Origin: an uncultured bacterium
GTDB taxonomy: Bacteria; Bacillota; Clostridia; Oscillospirales; CAG-272
Direction: 5' to 3'
Assembly (NCBI GenBank): GCA_949282345.1
Contig: CASDOQ010000037.1
Span: forward strand, 1-61,683
Length of the DNA: 61,683 bases
Of this stretch, positions 16,484-25,577 are shown in pieces. A program made the position numbers and the translations under genes. The notes under the pieces were generated by a model that was not told the DNA's origin, ran no database searches, and was given only the letters and a program-made list of their open reading frames with translations. How positions within the stretch are numbered: the stretch's first letter is position 1; each line of letters opens with the position of its first letter.

Positions 16484-17038
16484 TCAGGATTCCATCTGAC
16501 GCCCGAGGAAGCCGGCCGCCGTCTGGATAAGTTTCACTTCAATATCATCTGCGATCTTTTCTTCCCCGGTTGCATCGTCGTGCAGGACAGAGAGGACGCA
16601 TCCGATCAGATCTCCCTGGGAAAGGATCGGCATGGCGCAACTGATATAATGCACGCCGCCCTCGTCGGTGACACGGAGTTTTTCTCCTCCCCGCCGATAA
16701 GTGTAGAGATTTCTGGATTCCATGATATCCTCCAGTTCCGCAGAGATTTTCTTTTCGAGATATTCTTTTTTGGAAACGCCTGCTGCGGCGATCACCGCAT
16801 CGCGATCGGTGATCATCACCGCCATGGAGCAGGTCTTCTGAAGCGTATCGGCGTATTGCGCCGCAAATCCGCAAAGTTCACCGATGGGAGAATACTTCTT
16901 GAAGATCACCTCCCCTTCACGGTCTGTATAGATTTCAAGAGGATCCCCTTCACGGATCCGCATGGTACGCCGGATCTCTTTCGGTATCACGACTCGACCG
17001 AGGTCATCTATACGGCGCACAATTCCTGTAGCTTTCAT
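16484..17038 (-). CDS. spoVT: Stage V sporulation protein T (AbrB-like forespore regulator)
   Basis: A 184-residue transcription factor. The N-terminal AbrB/SpoVT swapped-hairpin DNA-binding domain reads MKATGIVRRIDDLGRVVIPK and continues RTMRIREGDPLEIY (residues 1-50). A GAF-like C-terminal domain follows from about residue 55. In Bacillus SpoVT is made under sigma-G and tunes forespore genes. Its full length and the near-identical N terminus make the call firm and show that the organism has a sporulation programme. The gene is monocistronic with a strong terminator. I could not assign its promoter. Confidence 0.97.
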   Translation of the reverse strand: MKATGIVRRIDDLGRVVIPKEIRRTMRIREGDPLEIYTDREGEVIFKKYSPIGELCGFAAQYADTLQKTCSMAVMITDRDAVIAAAGVSKKEYLEKKISAELEDIMESRNLYTYRRGGEKLRVTDEGGVHYISCAMPILSQGDLIGCVLSVLHDDATGEEKIADDIEVKLIQTAAGFLGRQMES

Positions 17039-17201
17039 TTGGTTCTCCTTATTCTTTACGCAAAATGCGCTTTATGAGGATATTATTTGAAAGCACGGTA
17101 TCTTTTATCCATCGGCGGACTTGGAAAAGAATTCTGTCGTTCGGGAAGAGAGAAAAACTCGCGTCAGACGTTCAAAAATCCGAATATCCTCGGGAAAAAT
17201 G

Positions 17202-17230
17202 TTGACTTTTGGAGAGGATGGATTTATAAT
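17202..17230 (+). promoter_or_regulatory. Promoter of the EamA transporter gene
   Basis: TTGACT (17202-17207), 17 bp, TATAAT (17225-17230), with the start codon 32 bp further on. Confidence 0.85.
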
Positions 17231-17261
17231 AAGACGTACTATTGTGTTCAGAGGGACGTAT

Positions 17262-18173
17262 ATGACGAAAAAAAAGGCCTTCGCGGCCAGCATCCTTGCC
17301 GGCATTTTTTGGGGGATTGTTGGGATATTTGTAAAGACGCTTTCCGCCGCCGGACTGGATGTCATGCAGATCGTTGCATTACGCATGATCTTCGCTGCAT
17401 TTTCTCTCTTCATTTTTCTCCTTCTTTTTGCCCCCCAAAAACTGAAGATCAGTCTCCGGCATCTGCCGCTGCTGTCCGCGATCGGCATCTTAGGCGTTGA
17501 GCTCCCTATTTATTTTTATTTTTATACCGCCGTTCAGAGCCAGACCTCGGTAGCTGTCGTTCTGCTTTATACCTCTCCTGCGTTCGTCCTGCTTTTGTCC
17601 GCGCTTATCTTCCGCGAAAAGATCAACGCGAAAAAATTTTCGGCTCTTCTGCTTACCGTCTCCGGTTGTGTTCTTGTGGCCGGTCTTATCGGAGGGAGCT
17701 ATACGCTTTCGCCGCGTGTGCTCTTTTTCGGCATTGCATCGGGTTTCTGCTATTCCCTGTATACGATTTTCGGAAAAATTGCGATCCGACAGTACGATTC
17801 CGTGACGGTATCCTTTTATTCATTTTTGATCGCCGCAGTCGCAAGTTTCTTTCTTGCGGATGTCCCGGGAGCGATTTCCGCTGTCGTCGCTACCCCGGCG
17901 CTCATTCCGTCTGTTATCGGGATCGGCGTCGTTTCCACGGTTTTTCCATTCCTTCTCTATACTTACAGCCTTCGTTATATGGAGTCCGGAAAGGCCGCCA
18001 TTCTTTCGTCCGTAGAGCCGCTCGTCGGCGCAATAGTGGGGATCGTTTTGTACGGAGAGCCCTACGATTTTACAAAGATCCTCGGGATCGTACTGATCCT
18101 CACGGCCATCCTTTTGCTGAATTATCAAAAACACGTCCATGCTCATCCCCTCGAAAAAGAGATCGGACGGTAA
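17262..18173 (+). CDS. EamA/DMT-family transporter
   Basis: A 303-residue membrane protein with ten predicted helices in two EamA repeats. The first repeat includes ILAGIFWGIVGIFVKTL and the conserved ESQTS-like segment (here VQSQTSVAVVLLYTSPAFV). The second includes SGFCYSLYTIFGK and ends with ESGKAAILSSVEPLVGA, a hallmark of the family. DMT transporters export or import small metabolites such as amino acids, and the substrate cannot be predicted. The start at 17262 lies just after AGAGGGA and downstream of a consensus promoter; earlier in-frame starts precede the promoter and are rejected. Confidence 0.93.
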   Translation: MTKKKAFAASILAGIFWGIVGIFVKTLSAAGLDVMQIVALRMIFAAFSLFIFLLLFAPQKLKISLRHLPLLSAIGILGVELPIYFYFYTAVQSQTSVAVVLLYTSPAFVLLLSALIFREKINAKKFSALLLTVSGCVLVAGLIGGSYTLSPRVLFFGIASGFCYSLYTIFGKIAIRQYDSVTVSFYSFLIAAVASFFLADVPGAISAVVATPALIPSVIGIGVVSTVFPFLLYTYSLRYMESGKAAILSSVEPLVGAIVGIVLYGEPYDFTKILGIVLILTAILLLNYQKHVHAHPLEKEIGR

Positions 18174-18175
18174 CG

Positions 18176-18201
18176 AAAAAAGCCCCATGCGGGGCTTTTT
18201 T
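18176..18201. terminator. Bidirectional terminator between convergent genes
   Basis: Stem AAAAAAGCCCC/GGGGCTTTTTT with loop ATGC. A and T tracts on both sides allow it to end the transporter transcript and the convergent acidic-protein transcript. Confidence 0.92.
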
Positions 18202-18220
18202 CATTGGTTTTTCTCAAAAC

Positions 18221-18832
18221 TCATTCATCAACCGTTTCTTGATCGTCTTCGGTGAGGTCTTCATCCTCGGCGGAAAATTCTTCTTCCTCTTCTTTCTCTT
18301 CTTCCGCCTCCTCTTCTTCCTCTTCTTCCTCTTCTTCCGCCTCCTCTTCTTCCTCTGCTTCATCCTCATCCTCTTCCGCTTCCCCGACAGGGAATTCAAA
18401 AGCGGCGGCGATCTTGTCTTTTATTTCATCCACCGCGTCCCAGATATCAAAGAAGGTGCGGGCAATGTCGCCCCCGTCACGAACGATCTCGGGCGAGAGA
18501 TAATAACTGAAGCAGAGTCTTCCGTCTTCGACCGTCACCGTAAAGAGAGAAACGGTATTCAGTTCATTCAGATAGCGAAAGAGCGCATCGGTATCCACGT
18601 CTTCGGGAATATCGCAATAATCCACGTAAAAGAACGGGTGAACTCCCTCGGCCACCGTGGCAATGATCTCGTAGGAAGGATATCCGTCCTCTTCTTCCAC
18701 AGGGAAGAAAAAGGCGGTAAGGTTCTTCGCTTCCCCGACGTTCTCCTGTACGGTAACGTCGTGGATGTCGCGTTCGTCAAACCATTCAAGAAGCTCATGG
18801 GTGATTTTTTTTGTATCCATATCCAGTGGCAC
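18221..18832 (-). CDS. YbjN-like protein with a long acidic tail
   Basis: About 203 residues. The first 145 or so look like a mixed alpha/beta domain of the YbjN/type III secretion chaperone-like class (strands around NLTAFFFPVEEE, EIIATVAEGVHPFFYV, SLFTVTVEDGRLCFSYYLS), although similarity is weak. The last 60 residues are almost all Glu, Asp and Ala, a low-complexity acidic tail. I favour the GTG at 18832, nine bases after AAAGGA; an ATG six codons earlier (18850) has no good ribosome-binding site. It is the last gene before the bidirectional terminator. The function is unknown. Confidence 0.6.
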   Translation of the reverse strand: MPLDMDTKKITHELLEWFDERDIHDVTVQENVGEAKNLTAFFFPVEEEDGYPSYEIIATVAEGVHPFFYVDYCDIPEDVDTDALFRYLNELNTVSLFTVTVEDGRLCFSYYLSPEIVRDGGDIARTFFDIWDAVDEIKDKIAAAFEFPVGEAEEDEDEAEEEEEAEEEEEEEEEEAEEEKEEEEEFSAEDEDLTEDDQETVDE

Positions 18833-18917
18833 TGTGTGCCGTCCTTTCATAAAATTGAGATCCCGGTCTCCCGTTCTTTATTGTAGCACGCTCCGGGGAA
18901 AAAGTCAAGAAGCGGGT

Positions 18918-21110
18918 TTACCGAATACTGCCGGAGGCGGGGATCTTGCGCTTTCGGTATTTTTCTGCCTCCTCAAAGCCGGTCGCTATGGCGGCGCTTT
19001 GCAACTTCTGGCGAGATTTTACCGTCATCACGCTGACCCCGGTCGATGTTCTTGTGGATTTCACCGGCAGAAGAGAGGAGGAGATCAGCATCTTCTTTCC
19101 CTGACTGTCGGTCAGCAACAGATCGATCGGCGCATCCTCGTAAAAGATCGCCACAACGGGCGAGGCACCTGAAAATACGGCCGTTTGTCGGCGGCGCGAG
19201 GATTTGACGGCGTATCGGTCTGCGGGGACGCGCACCCCTTTTCCGTTCTCGAAGAACAGGATGAAATTATGTGCCGGATTGTATTCGTAAAGGCATTTCA
19301 TGAACACGGGATGTTCGTCCTCTTCCATCCCCAGTTTGGCAGGGAGATAGTCCCCGAGTGCGGAAGCCTTTACGGGCTCAAAGTCAGAAGCTTTCGCGCG
19401 GTAAAGCTGTGCCTTGTCGGTAAAGAAAACGATCTCGGGACGGTTGTCACACTCCTCGGAGCAAAGAATTTCATCTCCCTCCTTCAGCTTCTGTTCATCA
19501 TTCCCGCGCAGGGACTGAAGGGTGATCTTTTTGAAGTATCCTTCGCGTGTCATGATGAAACGGGCCTGATAGTTTTCATCAAAGAGTTCGTCATCGTCGT
19601 AGACGCTGATCTCCCCGGCCCCGACGATCTGCGTTCTCCGCGGCTTTCCGTATTTTTTCTTGATTTCACGGAGCTGATCGGCAATGGCGGATTTGAGTTT
19701 GATCTCGTCCCCGAGCAGGGCTTCGAGGTCGGCCACTTGCTTTTGCAGATCCGAGATCTCCTGCACCCGGTTCAAAATGTATTCCCGGTTGAAATTACGG
19801 AGTTTGATGTCGGCAATATATTCGGCCTGCACACGGGTGAGCGCGAAGCCTTCCATCAGATTGGGGACGACGTCTGCATCCTTTTCCGTGCTACGCACGA
19901 TGCGGATCGCTTTATCAATATCCAGAAGGATCTGCCCTAACCCCATGAGCAAATGTAATTTATCGCGCTTTTTCCCGAGATCGAATTCGACTTCGCGCCG
20001 GTAACATCCGAGGCGGAAGGAGATCCACTCTTTCAGGATTTCCGCGATGCCAAGCTGGCGCGGCGAGCCGTTTATCAATACGTTGAAGTTGCAGTCAAAA
20101 TTATTTTCGAGATCGGTCAGACGGAAAAGTTTTCCCATCAGTTTTTCAGGATCTATCCCCCGCCGCAGATCCAGCGTGAGTTTAAATCCGTTCAGGTCGA
20201 TGGCATCCCGGAAATCGGTCACTTCCTTGAGTTTTCCCGCTTTGATCAGGTCGGCGATCTTCCCCATGATGGCCTCAATACTGGAGGAATAGGGGATCTC
20301 CAGAATATCAATGCAGTTATTCTTCTCATCATACTCGTATTTTGCCCGGAGAGGGATACTGCCGACCCCGGTTTCATAGACCTTTTTCATCTTCTCGCGG
20401 TCATAGAGAAGATAACCGCCGCCCGGAAAATCGGGTGCTTTGATAAGATCCATCAGCCGGTCGATCGGGGTGTTCGGATTCCGCAAAAGGGCGATCGTCC
20501 CGTCACATACCTCGGCGAGATTGAAGGAACAGATCGAACTGGCAAGGCCGACAGCGATCCCGAGATTCGGAGAAATCAGAATGTTCGGGAAGGTGGTCGG
20601 CAGGAGCGCCGGCTCTTCCATCGTGTTATCGTAGTTCGGGACGAGATCCACGGCGTTTTTATCGATCCCGCGGAAAAGTTCCTGGCAAAAGGGGTCGAGT
20701 TTGACTTCGGTGTATCGGGAGGCGGCATACGCCATATCTTTGCTGTACTGCTTTCCGAAACTCCCCTTAGAGTCCACAAAAGGATGGAGGAGCGCCTCGT
20801 TCCCGCGGGTCAGACGCACCATCGTCTCATAAATGGCGGCATCCCCGTGCGGATTCAGCCGCATGGTCTGCCCGACGACGTTGGCACTTTTGGTACGCGG
20901 CCCCGTCAGAAGCCCCATTTTGTACATCGTGTAAAGCAGTTTCCGATGAGAGGGCTTGAAGCCGTCGATCTCCGGGATGGCGCGAGAGATGATGACGCTC
21001 ATGACATAGGGCATATAGTTCGTCTCGATCGTCTCCGTGATCGGCTGATATCGGATCTCTGCTTCGGTTTGCGGGTATTCCGCCGGGTCATTCTTTTTTT
21101 TCTTTGCCAT
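18918..21110 (-). CDS. parC: DNA topoisomerase IV subunit A (GyrA/ParC family)
   Basis: A type II topoisomerase breakage-reunion subunit of 730 residues. The family signature PEIDGFKPSHRKLLYTMYKMG (residues about 41-61) and the catalytic tyrosine in AASRYTE (about 122-128) are present. The tower and coiled-coil region follows, then a C-terminal beta-pinwheel. No GyrA box (QRRGGKG) is visible, which favours ParC or the ParC-like Clostridial paralogue over gyrase. The partner ATPase gene (parE) is not beside it; instead it ends the coaE-M18-prfA-ywlC operon. RBS GGAGCG is modest. Confidence 0.9.
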   Translation of the reverse strand: MAKKKKNDPAEYPQTEAEIRYQPITETIETNYMPYVMSVIISRAIPEIDGFKPSHRKLLYTMYKMGLLTGPRTKSANVVGQTMRLNPHGDAAIYETMVRLTRGNEALLHPFVDSKGSFGKQYSKDMAYAASRYTEVKLDPFCQELFRGIDKNAVDLVPNYDNTMEEPALLPTTFPNILISPNLGIAVGLASSICSFNLAEVCDGTIALLRNPNTPIDRLMDLIKAPDFPGGGYLLYDREKMKKVYETGVGSIPLRAKYEYDEKNNCIDILEIPYSSSIEAIMGKIADLIKAGKLKEVTDFRDAIDLNGFKLTLDLRRGIDPEKLMGKLFRLTDLENNFDCNFNVLINGSPRQLGIAEILKEWISFRLGCYRREVEFDLGKKRDKLHLLMGLGQILLDIDKAIRIVRSTEKDADVVPNLMEGFALTRVQAEYIADIKLRNFNREYILNRVQEISDLQKQVADLEALLGDEIKLKSAIADQLREIKKKYGKPRRTQIVGAGEISVYDDDELFDENYQARFIMTREGYFKKITLQSLRGNDEQKLKEGDEILCSEECDNRPEIVFFTDKAQLYRAKASDFEPVKASALGDYLPAKLGMEEDEHPVFMKCLYEYNPAHNFILFFENGKGVRVPADRYAVKSSRRRQTAVFSGASPVVAIFYEDAPIDLLLTDSQGKKMLISSSLLPVKSTRTSTGVSVMTVKSRQKLQSAAIATGFEEAEKYRKRKIPASGSIR

Positions 21111-21121
21111 TTTTCGCTCCG

Positions 21122-22171
21122 TTACAGTTTAATAATGTGGTGCGCCGCAGCCCGTATCATGCGGTTATATAGGGCAAGTCCCAGCCCATCCGGATTCGGT
21201 AAAGGGGCATACAGCGCCGAAAGCCCTGCCTTATCCGCTTCCCGCAAGAGATAAAAGAGGCGGTGCGCCAAAGTCTCGGGATGGCTTTTTGCGCCGATCG
21301 GGAAGAGGTGACAGCCGGGGATGCCGGAAAGCGCCCCGGCGTCCTCGTCATAGCAGAGAACGCCGAACTCTCCCGTTTGCGCGCTGAGATAGGCCGCGCA
21401 CTGCGAAGCATCCCCGTCCAAGAGAGAAAAAGGGACGGCGGGCGCGTAATGCTTGTACTTCATCCCCGGAGAAAGAACGCGCTCACCGGGCGCCAGCGTG
21501 CCCAGCACGGCAGGGGCAACGGTAAGACGGGGACAGACGGCGGAAAGATCCGCCGGGGTGATTGCACCGGGGCGCAGGAGGGTAAGGCTTTCGTCCTCCT
21601 CGATCTTCACGATGGTGGATTCAAGCCCGATGTCGCAGTCTCCGCCGTTCAGGATGATATCGACCCGTCCGCGCATATCGTCGATGACGTGCGCACAGCA
21701 GGTGGGAGACGGACTGCCCGAGAGATTGGCGGAAGGGGCGGCGATCGGAACGCCGGCCGCGGCGATCAACGCGTGGGCGACCGGGTGAGAAGGACAGCGG
21801 ACTGCCACCGTGGGAAGCCCCGCTGTCACCGTGCCCGGTATGCAGGGACGCGCCGGGAGGATCACCGTCAGAGGCCCCGGCATAAAGGTCTCTGCCAGAC
21901 GGTAGTAGAGCGGGGTGGTATAGGTATATCGCTCTGCCTCCTCAAAAAATGCAATATGAATGATGAGAGGATTGTCGGACGGGCGGCCTTTGGCGGCATA
22001 GATCTTTCCCGCGGCCTCGGGATCCAGCGCATTCCCGCCGAGGCCGTAGACGGTTTCGGTCGGAAAGATCACGAGTCCGCCCGCGCGGATCACTTCGGCA
22101 GGATGTGCCAGCATTTCCGGCTCAATTTCTTTCTGCCCTGGAATAAATTCTAATATTTCTGTGTTTTTCAT
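21122..22171 (-). CDS. ywlC: L-threonylcarbamoyladenylate synthase (Sua5/YwlC)
   Basis: Makes threonylcarbamoyl-AMP from Thr, bicarbonate and ATP, the first step to t6A at position 37 of ANN-decoding tRNAs. The 349 residues include the YrdC domain ([32 protein letters not shown], and the [12 protein letters not shown] segment) and the C-terminal Sua5 domain ([16 protein letters not shown]), so it is a full Sua5-type protein rather than the short TsaC. It overlaps prfA by 4 bp, indicating coupled translation. Confidence 0.97.
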   Translation of the reverse strand: MKNTEILEFIPGQKEIEPEMLAHPAEVIRAGGLVIFPTETVYGLGGNALDPEAAGKIYAAKGRPSDNPLIIHIAFFEEAERYTYTTPLYYRLAETFMPGPLTVILPARPCIPGTVTAGLPTVAVRCPSHPVAHALIAAAGVPIAAPSANLSGSPSPTCCAHVIDDMRGRVDIILNGGDCDIGLESTIVKIEEDESLTLLRPGAITPADLSAVCPRLTVAPAVLGTLAPGERVLSPGMKYKHYAPAVPFSLLDGDASQCAAYLSAQTGEFGVLCYDEDAGALSGIPGCHLFPIGAKSHPETLAHRLFYLLREADKAGLSALYAPLPNPDGLGLALYNRMIRAAAHHIIKL

Positions 22172-23238
22172 GTCGTTTTCAGTTTTTGAGCCATATCCGC
22201 TTCTGTCAACGCGGTCACCATCTCATCAATGCTTCCGTCCAGAAAAGCAAAAAGATCATAGAGCGAAAGGCCGATCCGGTGGTCGGTCACGCGCCCTTGC
22301 GGAAAGTTGTACGTTCGGATCTTTTCGCTTCTGTCGCCGGTCCCTATCTGGCTCTTGCGTTCTTCCGAAAGGGCGCGTTCACGCTTTTCGTTTTCGATCC
22401 CCATCAGCTTTGTCCGCAGAAGGCGCAGGGCCGCTTCACGGTTCTGCATCTGGCTCCTCTGCGTCTGACTGGTCACCACGATGCCGGTCGGTATATGCAG
22501 GATCCGCACGGCGGACTCGGTCTTGTTGATGTGCTGTCCACCCGCCCCACTGCTCTTCATGCTTTCAATGCGGAGGTCGGCAGGGTCGATGGTAAGCGGG
22601 TCGCTCCCTTCCGCTTCCGGCAGTACTGCGACGGTCACAGTGGAGGTGTGAATACGTCCTTGCGTTTCGGTCTTCGGAATACGTTGTACCCGATGGACGC
22701 CGCTCTCAAATTTTAGTTTGGAAAAAGCCCCATCGCCCAAAACCCGGAAAATGATCTCCCGGTAGCCGCCGAGTTCGGTCTCGTTGTTGCCGACGACCTC
22801 GGTCGTAAACCCGTGACTGTCCGCGTACATCCGATACATCCGATACAGGTCGCGGGCAAAAAGCGCCGCCTCTTCCCCGCCGGCCCCGGCGCGGATCTCC
22901 ATCACGGCGTTCCGCTCATCTTGCCCGTCTTTCGGGATCAGGAAGGCGCGGAGTTCTTCCGACAGTTTTTCCGCCTCCCGATGTTTATCGGCTTCCTCTT
23001 CCGCCGCAAAACGGCGCAGTTCCACATCCTGATGAAGATCCGAGGCGATTCGGTTGGCCTCCTGTTCTTCACGCTTTGCCGCCAGATAAGCCCGGTAGAC
23101 GTCGGCTATCGGGGAGAGTTTGTTATACTCTTTGAGCAGATCCCGGTATGTAGCCGGGGAGGCGGCAGTTTCCCCGGAGGCAAGTCGTGCCTCCAGTTCC
23201 GCCACCCGAAGGGCGATCTCTTCAAACTGTTTTTCCAT
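22168..23238 (-). CDS. prfA: Peptide chain release factor 1
   Basis: Recognises UAA and UAG in the ribosomal A site and triggers peptide release. At about 356 residues it has the RF1 length, with the catalytic GGQ in [18 protein letters not shown] and the tripeptide anticodon region around [14 protein letters not shown] (RF1-type, without the RF2 SPF). The preferred ATG at 23238 overlaps the stop of the M18 gene in TGATG, suggesting reinitiation; a TTG four codons earlier is possible. The GGQ methyltransferase gene prmC, often adjacent, is not here. Confidence 0.97.
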   Translation of the reverse strand: MEKQFEEIALRVAELEARLASGETAASPATYRDLLKEYNKLSPIADVYRAYLAAKREEQEANRIASDLHQDVELRRFAAEEEADKHREAEKLSEELRAFLIPKDGQDERNAVMEIRAGAGGEEAALFARDLYRMYRMYADSHGFTTEVVGNNETELGGYREIIFRVLGDGAFSKLKFESGVHRVQRIPKTETQGRIHTSTVTVAVLPEAEGSDPLTIDPADLRIESMKSSGAGGQHINKTESAVRILHIPTGIVVTSQTQRSQMQNREAALRLLRTKLMGIENEKRERALSEERKSQIGTGDRSEKIRTYNFPQGRVTDHRIGLSLYDLFAFLDGSIDEMVTALTEADMAQKLKTT

Positions 23239-24638
23239 CAGTCGCGGCAAAAGGCCGAAAAGGCTTCGTGCAGAGCGTACAGGTCGGCTTTGGAAATCAA
23301 TTCATAAGGCGCGTGCATGGAAATAACCGGAACGCCGAGGTCAACGGTATCGATATTTTGTTCCGCAATATACATGGCCACTGTTCCGCCTCCGCCGATA
23401 TCGACTTTTCCGAGTTCGGCAGGTTGCCAATTCACGTGATTTTCGGCAAAGATGCGCCGCACAAATCCGACATATTCCGCCGAGGCGTCGTTGGAACCCG
23501 ATTTCCCGCGTGAACCCGTGAATTTACTCATGGCGGGTCCGCAGGAGATCATGGCGCTGTTGCGCTTTTCGTATACGTCGGCATAGTTCGGGTCAAACGC
23601 GGCGTTTACGTCGGCAGAAAGACATACGGAAGCATGGCGCATGGCCGAAGGATTTTGCCCCAACGCGTGTGCGATCTCTTCCATGAGATCCGAAAACAGG
23701 CGGCATTGCATTCCGGTATTTCCGTTACTACCGATCTCCTCTTTGTCCGCCAGGATCACAAAGAGCGTGTGCTTCGTTTCCTTTGCGGAGAAAAGCGCGG
23801 TCAGAGCCGGATAGGCGCAGCAACGGTCATCGTGCCCGTAGCCCACCAAAAAGGCGCGGTCAAGGCCTGCGTCCCGGCATTTTCCGACCGGGACGGCCGA
23901 AAGCTCTGCGCTGATGAAATCTTCTTCCCCGATCCCGTATTTTTCATGCAGGATCCGTAAGACGTTCAGTTTAATGCCTTTTCCCTCTTCCCCGGCCGGA
24001 ACCGGGATCCCGCCGACCAGCAGATTGAGGCTTTCCCCGCTGATGGCCTTGCCGAGGGGCTGGGCGGCTTGCTCCTGTCCGAGATGCGGGAGCAGGTCGT
24101 TGATATAAAAGACCGGTTCGTTTTCCTCTTCCCCGATGCAGACGTCAACGCGACTGCCGTCCGCGCGGACAATGACTCCGTGAAGCGCCAACGGCGTAGC
24201 CATCCACTGATATTTTTTGATCCCGCCGTAATAATGCGTCTTCAGGAAGCTCATGCCGCTGTCCTCATAGAGAGGATTCTGCTTGAGGTCAAGTCGGGGA
24301 GAATCAATGTGTGCGGCAAGGATGCGCATTCCGTCCTCGGCGAGCGGAGCCGTCCCGATGCGGAAAAGGAAGATCCCCTTCCCTTTGTTTACAAAATAGC
24401 GTTTGTCTCCTGAAGCAAGCGCATCGCCAAAATGATATTCGGTATATCCCGCTTCCTCCGCCATTTTCCGGGCGCACCGTGTTGCTTCCCGCTCGGTTTT
24501 CGCGGCGTTCAGAAAAGAGCGATAGGCATCCGCATAGGAGAAGACCTCACGGAGTTTTTCCTCCGTGATATCTTTGTAGATGCTCTCGCGCATACAAAGC
24601 AATTCGGTAAAGTCATTTTTGCTGTTTTCGGTGGACAT
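23238..24638 (-). CDS. M18-family zinc aminopeptidase
   Basis: A 466-residue cytoplasmic dinuclear metallo-aminopeptidase of the M18 (aspartyl aminopeptidase) family. The metal and catalytic motifs are visible: [12 protein letters not shown] (first His ligand), [11 protein letters not shown] (bridging Asp region), [15 protein letters not shown] (catalytic Glu pair) and the final [19 protein letters not shown] with the last His ligand. AAGGAG lies six bases before the ATG. The start overlaps the end of coaE by 26 bp, and the stop touches prfA. It is part of a five-gene operon. Confidence 0.95.
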   Translation of the reverse strand: MSTENSKNDFTELLCMRESIYKDITEEKLREVFSYADAYRSFLNAAKTEREATRCARKMAEEAGYTEYHFGDALASGDKRYFVNKGKGIFLFRIGTAPLAEDGMRILAAHIDSPRLDLKQNPLYEDSGMSFLKTHYYGGIKKYQWMATPLALHGVIVRADGSRVDVCIGEEENEPVFYINDLLPHLGQEQAAQPLGKAISGESLNLLVGGIPVPAGEEGKGIKLNVLRILHEKYGIGEEDFISAELSAVPVGKCRDAGLDRAFLVGYGHDDRCCAYPALTALFSAKETKHTLFVILADKEEIGSNGNTGMQCRLFSDLMEEIAHALGQNPSAMRHASVCLSADVNAAFDPNYADVYEKRNSAMISCGPAMSKFTGSRGKSGSNDASAEYVGFVRRIFAENHVNWQPAELGKVDIGGGGTVAMYIAEQNIDTVDLGVPVISMHAPYELISKADLYALHEAFSAFCRD

Positions 24639-25254
24639 ACTGTTCTCCTTCTTTCATAAGTCCGAGGCAAAATGCTCGGATCTTTTCTCTGAGTTCTTCG
24701 GGTGTACCGTCATTTTCTATCCGGTAATCCGTATGGGTGTGTAAATAGGTATCATCCGGTTGGGAGGCGATCCGCTCTTCCGCCTGCCGACGTGTGAGAC
24801 CGTCCCGTGCCATAATACGTGCGATGCGGATCTCTTTACTCGCCAATACGGCTACCGTCAGGTCACATTCGGCCTCAAATCCCGATTCAAAAAGAAGCGG
24901 TGCGTTGATCAGTGCGGCAAACGCTCCGTTCTCCTTCGCCTTTTTGAGAAAGGCACGGCATTCTTCCAAGACTGCGCCGTGCGTCAATCGGTTCAGGAGT
25001 TCTCTGCGCTGCCGGAATTCCTCTCCGTCCCCAAATACGAGGGCGGCCAGCGCGCGGCGGTCCAGCGAACCGTCAGAGTGGAGGATCGTAGTCCCAAAAG
25101 CCTCGGCAAGTGCGCGGGTGCATTCCGATGGAGCTTCGGTCAGACGGTGATAGACCTCATCCGCATCCAGACCCGGAATGCCAAAATTCGCAAAAAAACG
25201 TTGTGCCATATTCTTGCCGGAACCTATCCCGCCGCAAAGACCAATTACAAGCAT
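24613..25254 (-). CDS. coaE: Dephospho-CoA kinase with a variant P-loop
   Basis: Phosphorylates the 3' hydroxyl of dephospho-CoA in the last step of coenzyme A synthesis. The 213 residues include the N-terminal MLVIGLCGGIGSGKN, DADEVYHR in the substrate pocket, LINAPLLFESGFEAECD and the lid RIMARDGLTRRQAEERIASQ, all typical. The P-loop reads GGIGSGKN, whereas almost all family members have Ser or Thr after the Lys to coordinate magnesium. It is the first gene of the leftward operon behind a consensus promoter and a roughly 146-nt leader. Confidence 0.93.
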   Translation of the reverse strand: MLVIGLCGGIGSGKNMAQRFFANFGIPGLDADEVYHRLTEAPSECTRALAEAFGTTILHSDGSLDRRALAALVFGDGEEFRQRRELLNRLTHGAVLEECRAFLKKAKENGAFAALINAPLLFESGFEAECDLTVAVLASKEIRIARIMARDGLTRRQAEERIASQPDDTYLHTHTDYRIENDGTPEELREKIRAFCLGLMKEGEQYVHRKQQK

Positions 25255-25298
25255 CCGTCATTCCTCCCGTCATTGCTTCCGCGCGCAAGATCGCCCGT

Positions 25299-25436
25299 CT
25301 TTTGCGAGCGGTTTTCCGGTCTCGCTAAAAGATCCTGCCTTACCGAAAGGACGGCGGATCTGCCGCACAGAGTAATAAGGATTTCACAATGTTCCGGTAT
25401 CGTATTATTATATAACAAAAAACAATCTTTTGTCAA
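25299..25436 (-). promoter_or_regulatory. Promoter and leader hairpin of the coaE operon
   Basis: On the minus strand TTGACA (25431-25436), 18 bp, TATAAT (25407-25412). The leader of about 146 nt carries a strong hairpin (CTTTT-A-GCGAG paired with CTCGCAAAAG, 25331-25321 with 25308-25299, one bulge, 12-nt loop) not followed by a T run, so it is not an intrinsic terminator. The 323-bp gap between coaE and tmcAL holds this unit and the opposite promoter only. Confidence 0.65.
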
Positions 25437-25473
25437 GAAAAGAGGAGGAAAGAGTAAAAATACGCGTCTTTTC

Positions 25474-25502
25474 TTGACTTTGAAACGATAATATGATATA
25501 AT
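25474..25502 (+). promoter_or_regulatory. Promoter of tmcAL
   Basis: TTGACT (25474-25479), 17 bp, TATAAT (25497-25502). It is divergent from the coaE promoter. In the leader, CCTCC at 25537-25541 could pair with the GGAGG Shine-Dalgarno (25567-25571), or CCGTTG (25540-25545) with CAACGG (25572-25577). Confidence 0.85.
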
Positions 25503-25577
25503 ATTAAGAAGTAGGCCGTTCTGATCGACCGTCCCACCTCCGTTGTACAGGAAGGCTTAATGAAAAGGAGGCAACGG

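Noticed and set aside
18230..18390. Repetitive TCTTCC tract as a possible repeat array or CRISPR
   Set aside because: It encodes the poly-Glu tail of the protein at 18221; no spacers or regular repeat units exist. No CRISPR array was seen in the window.
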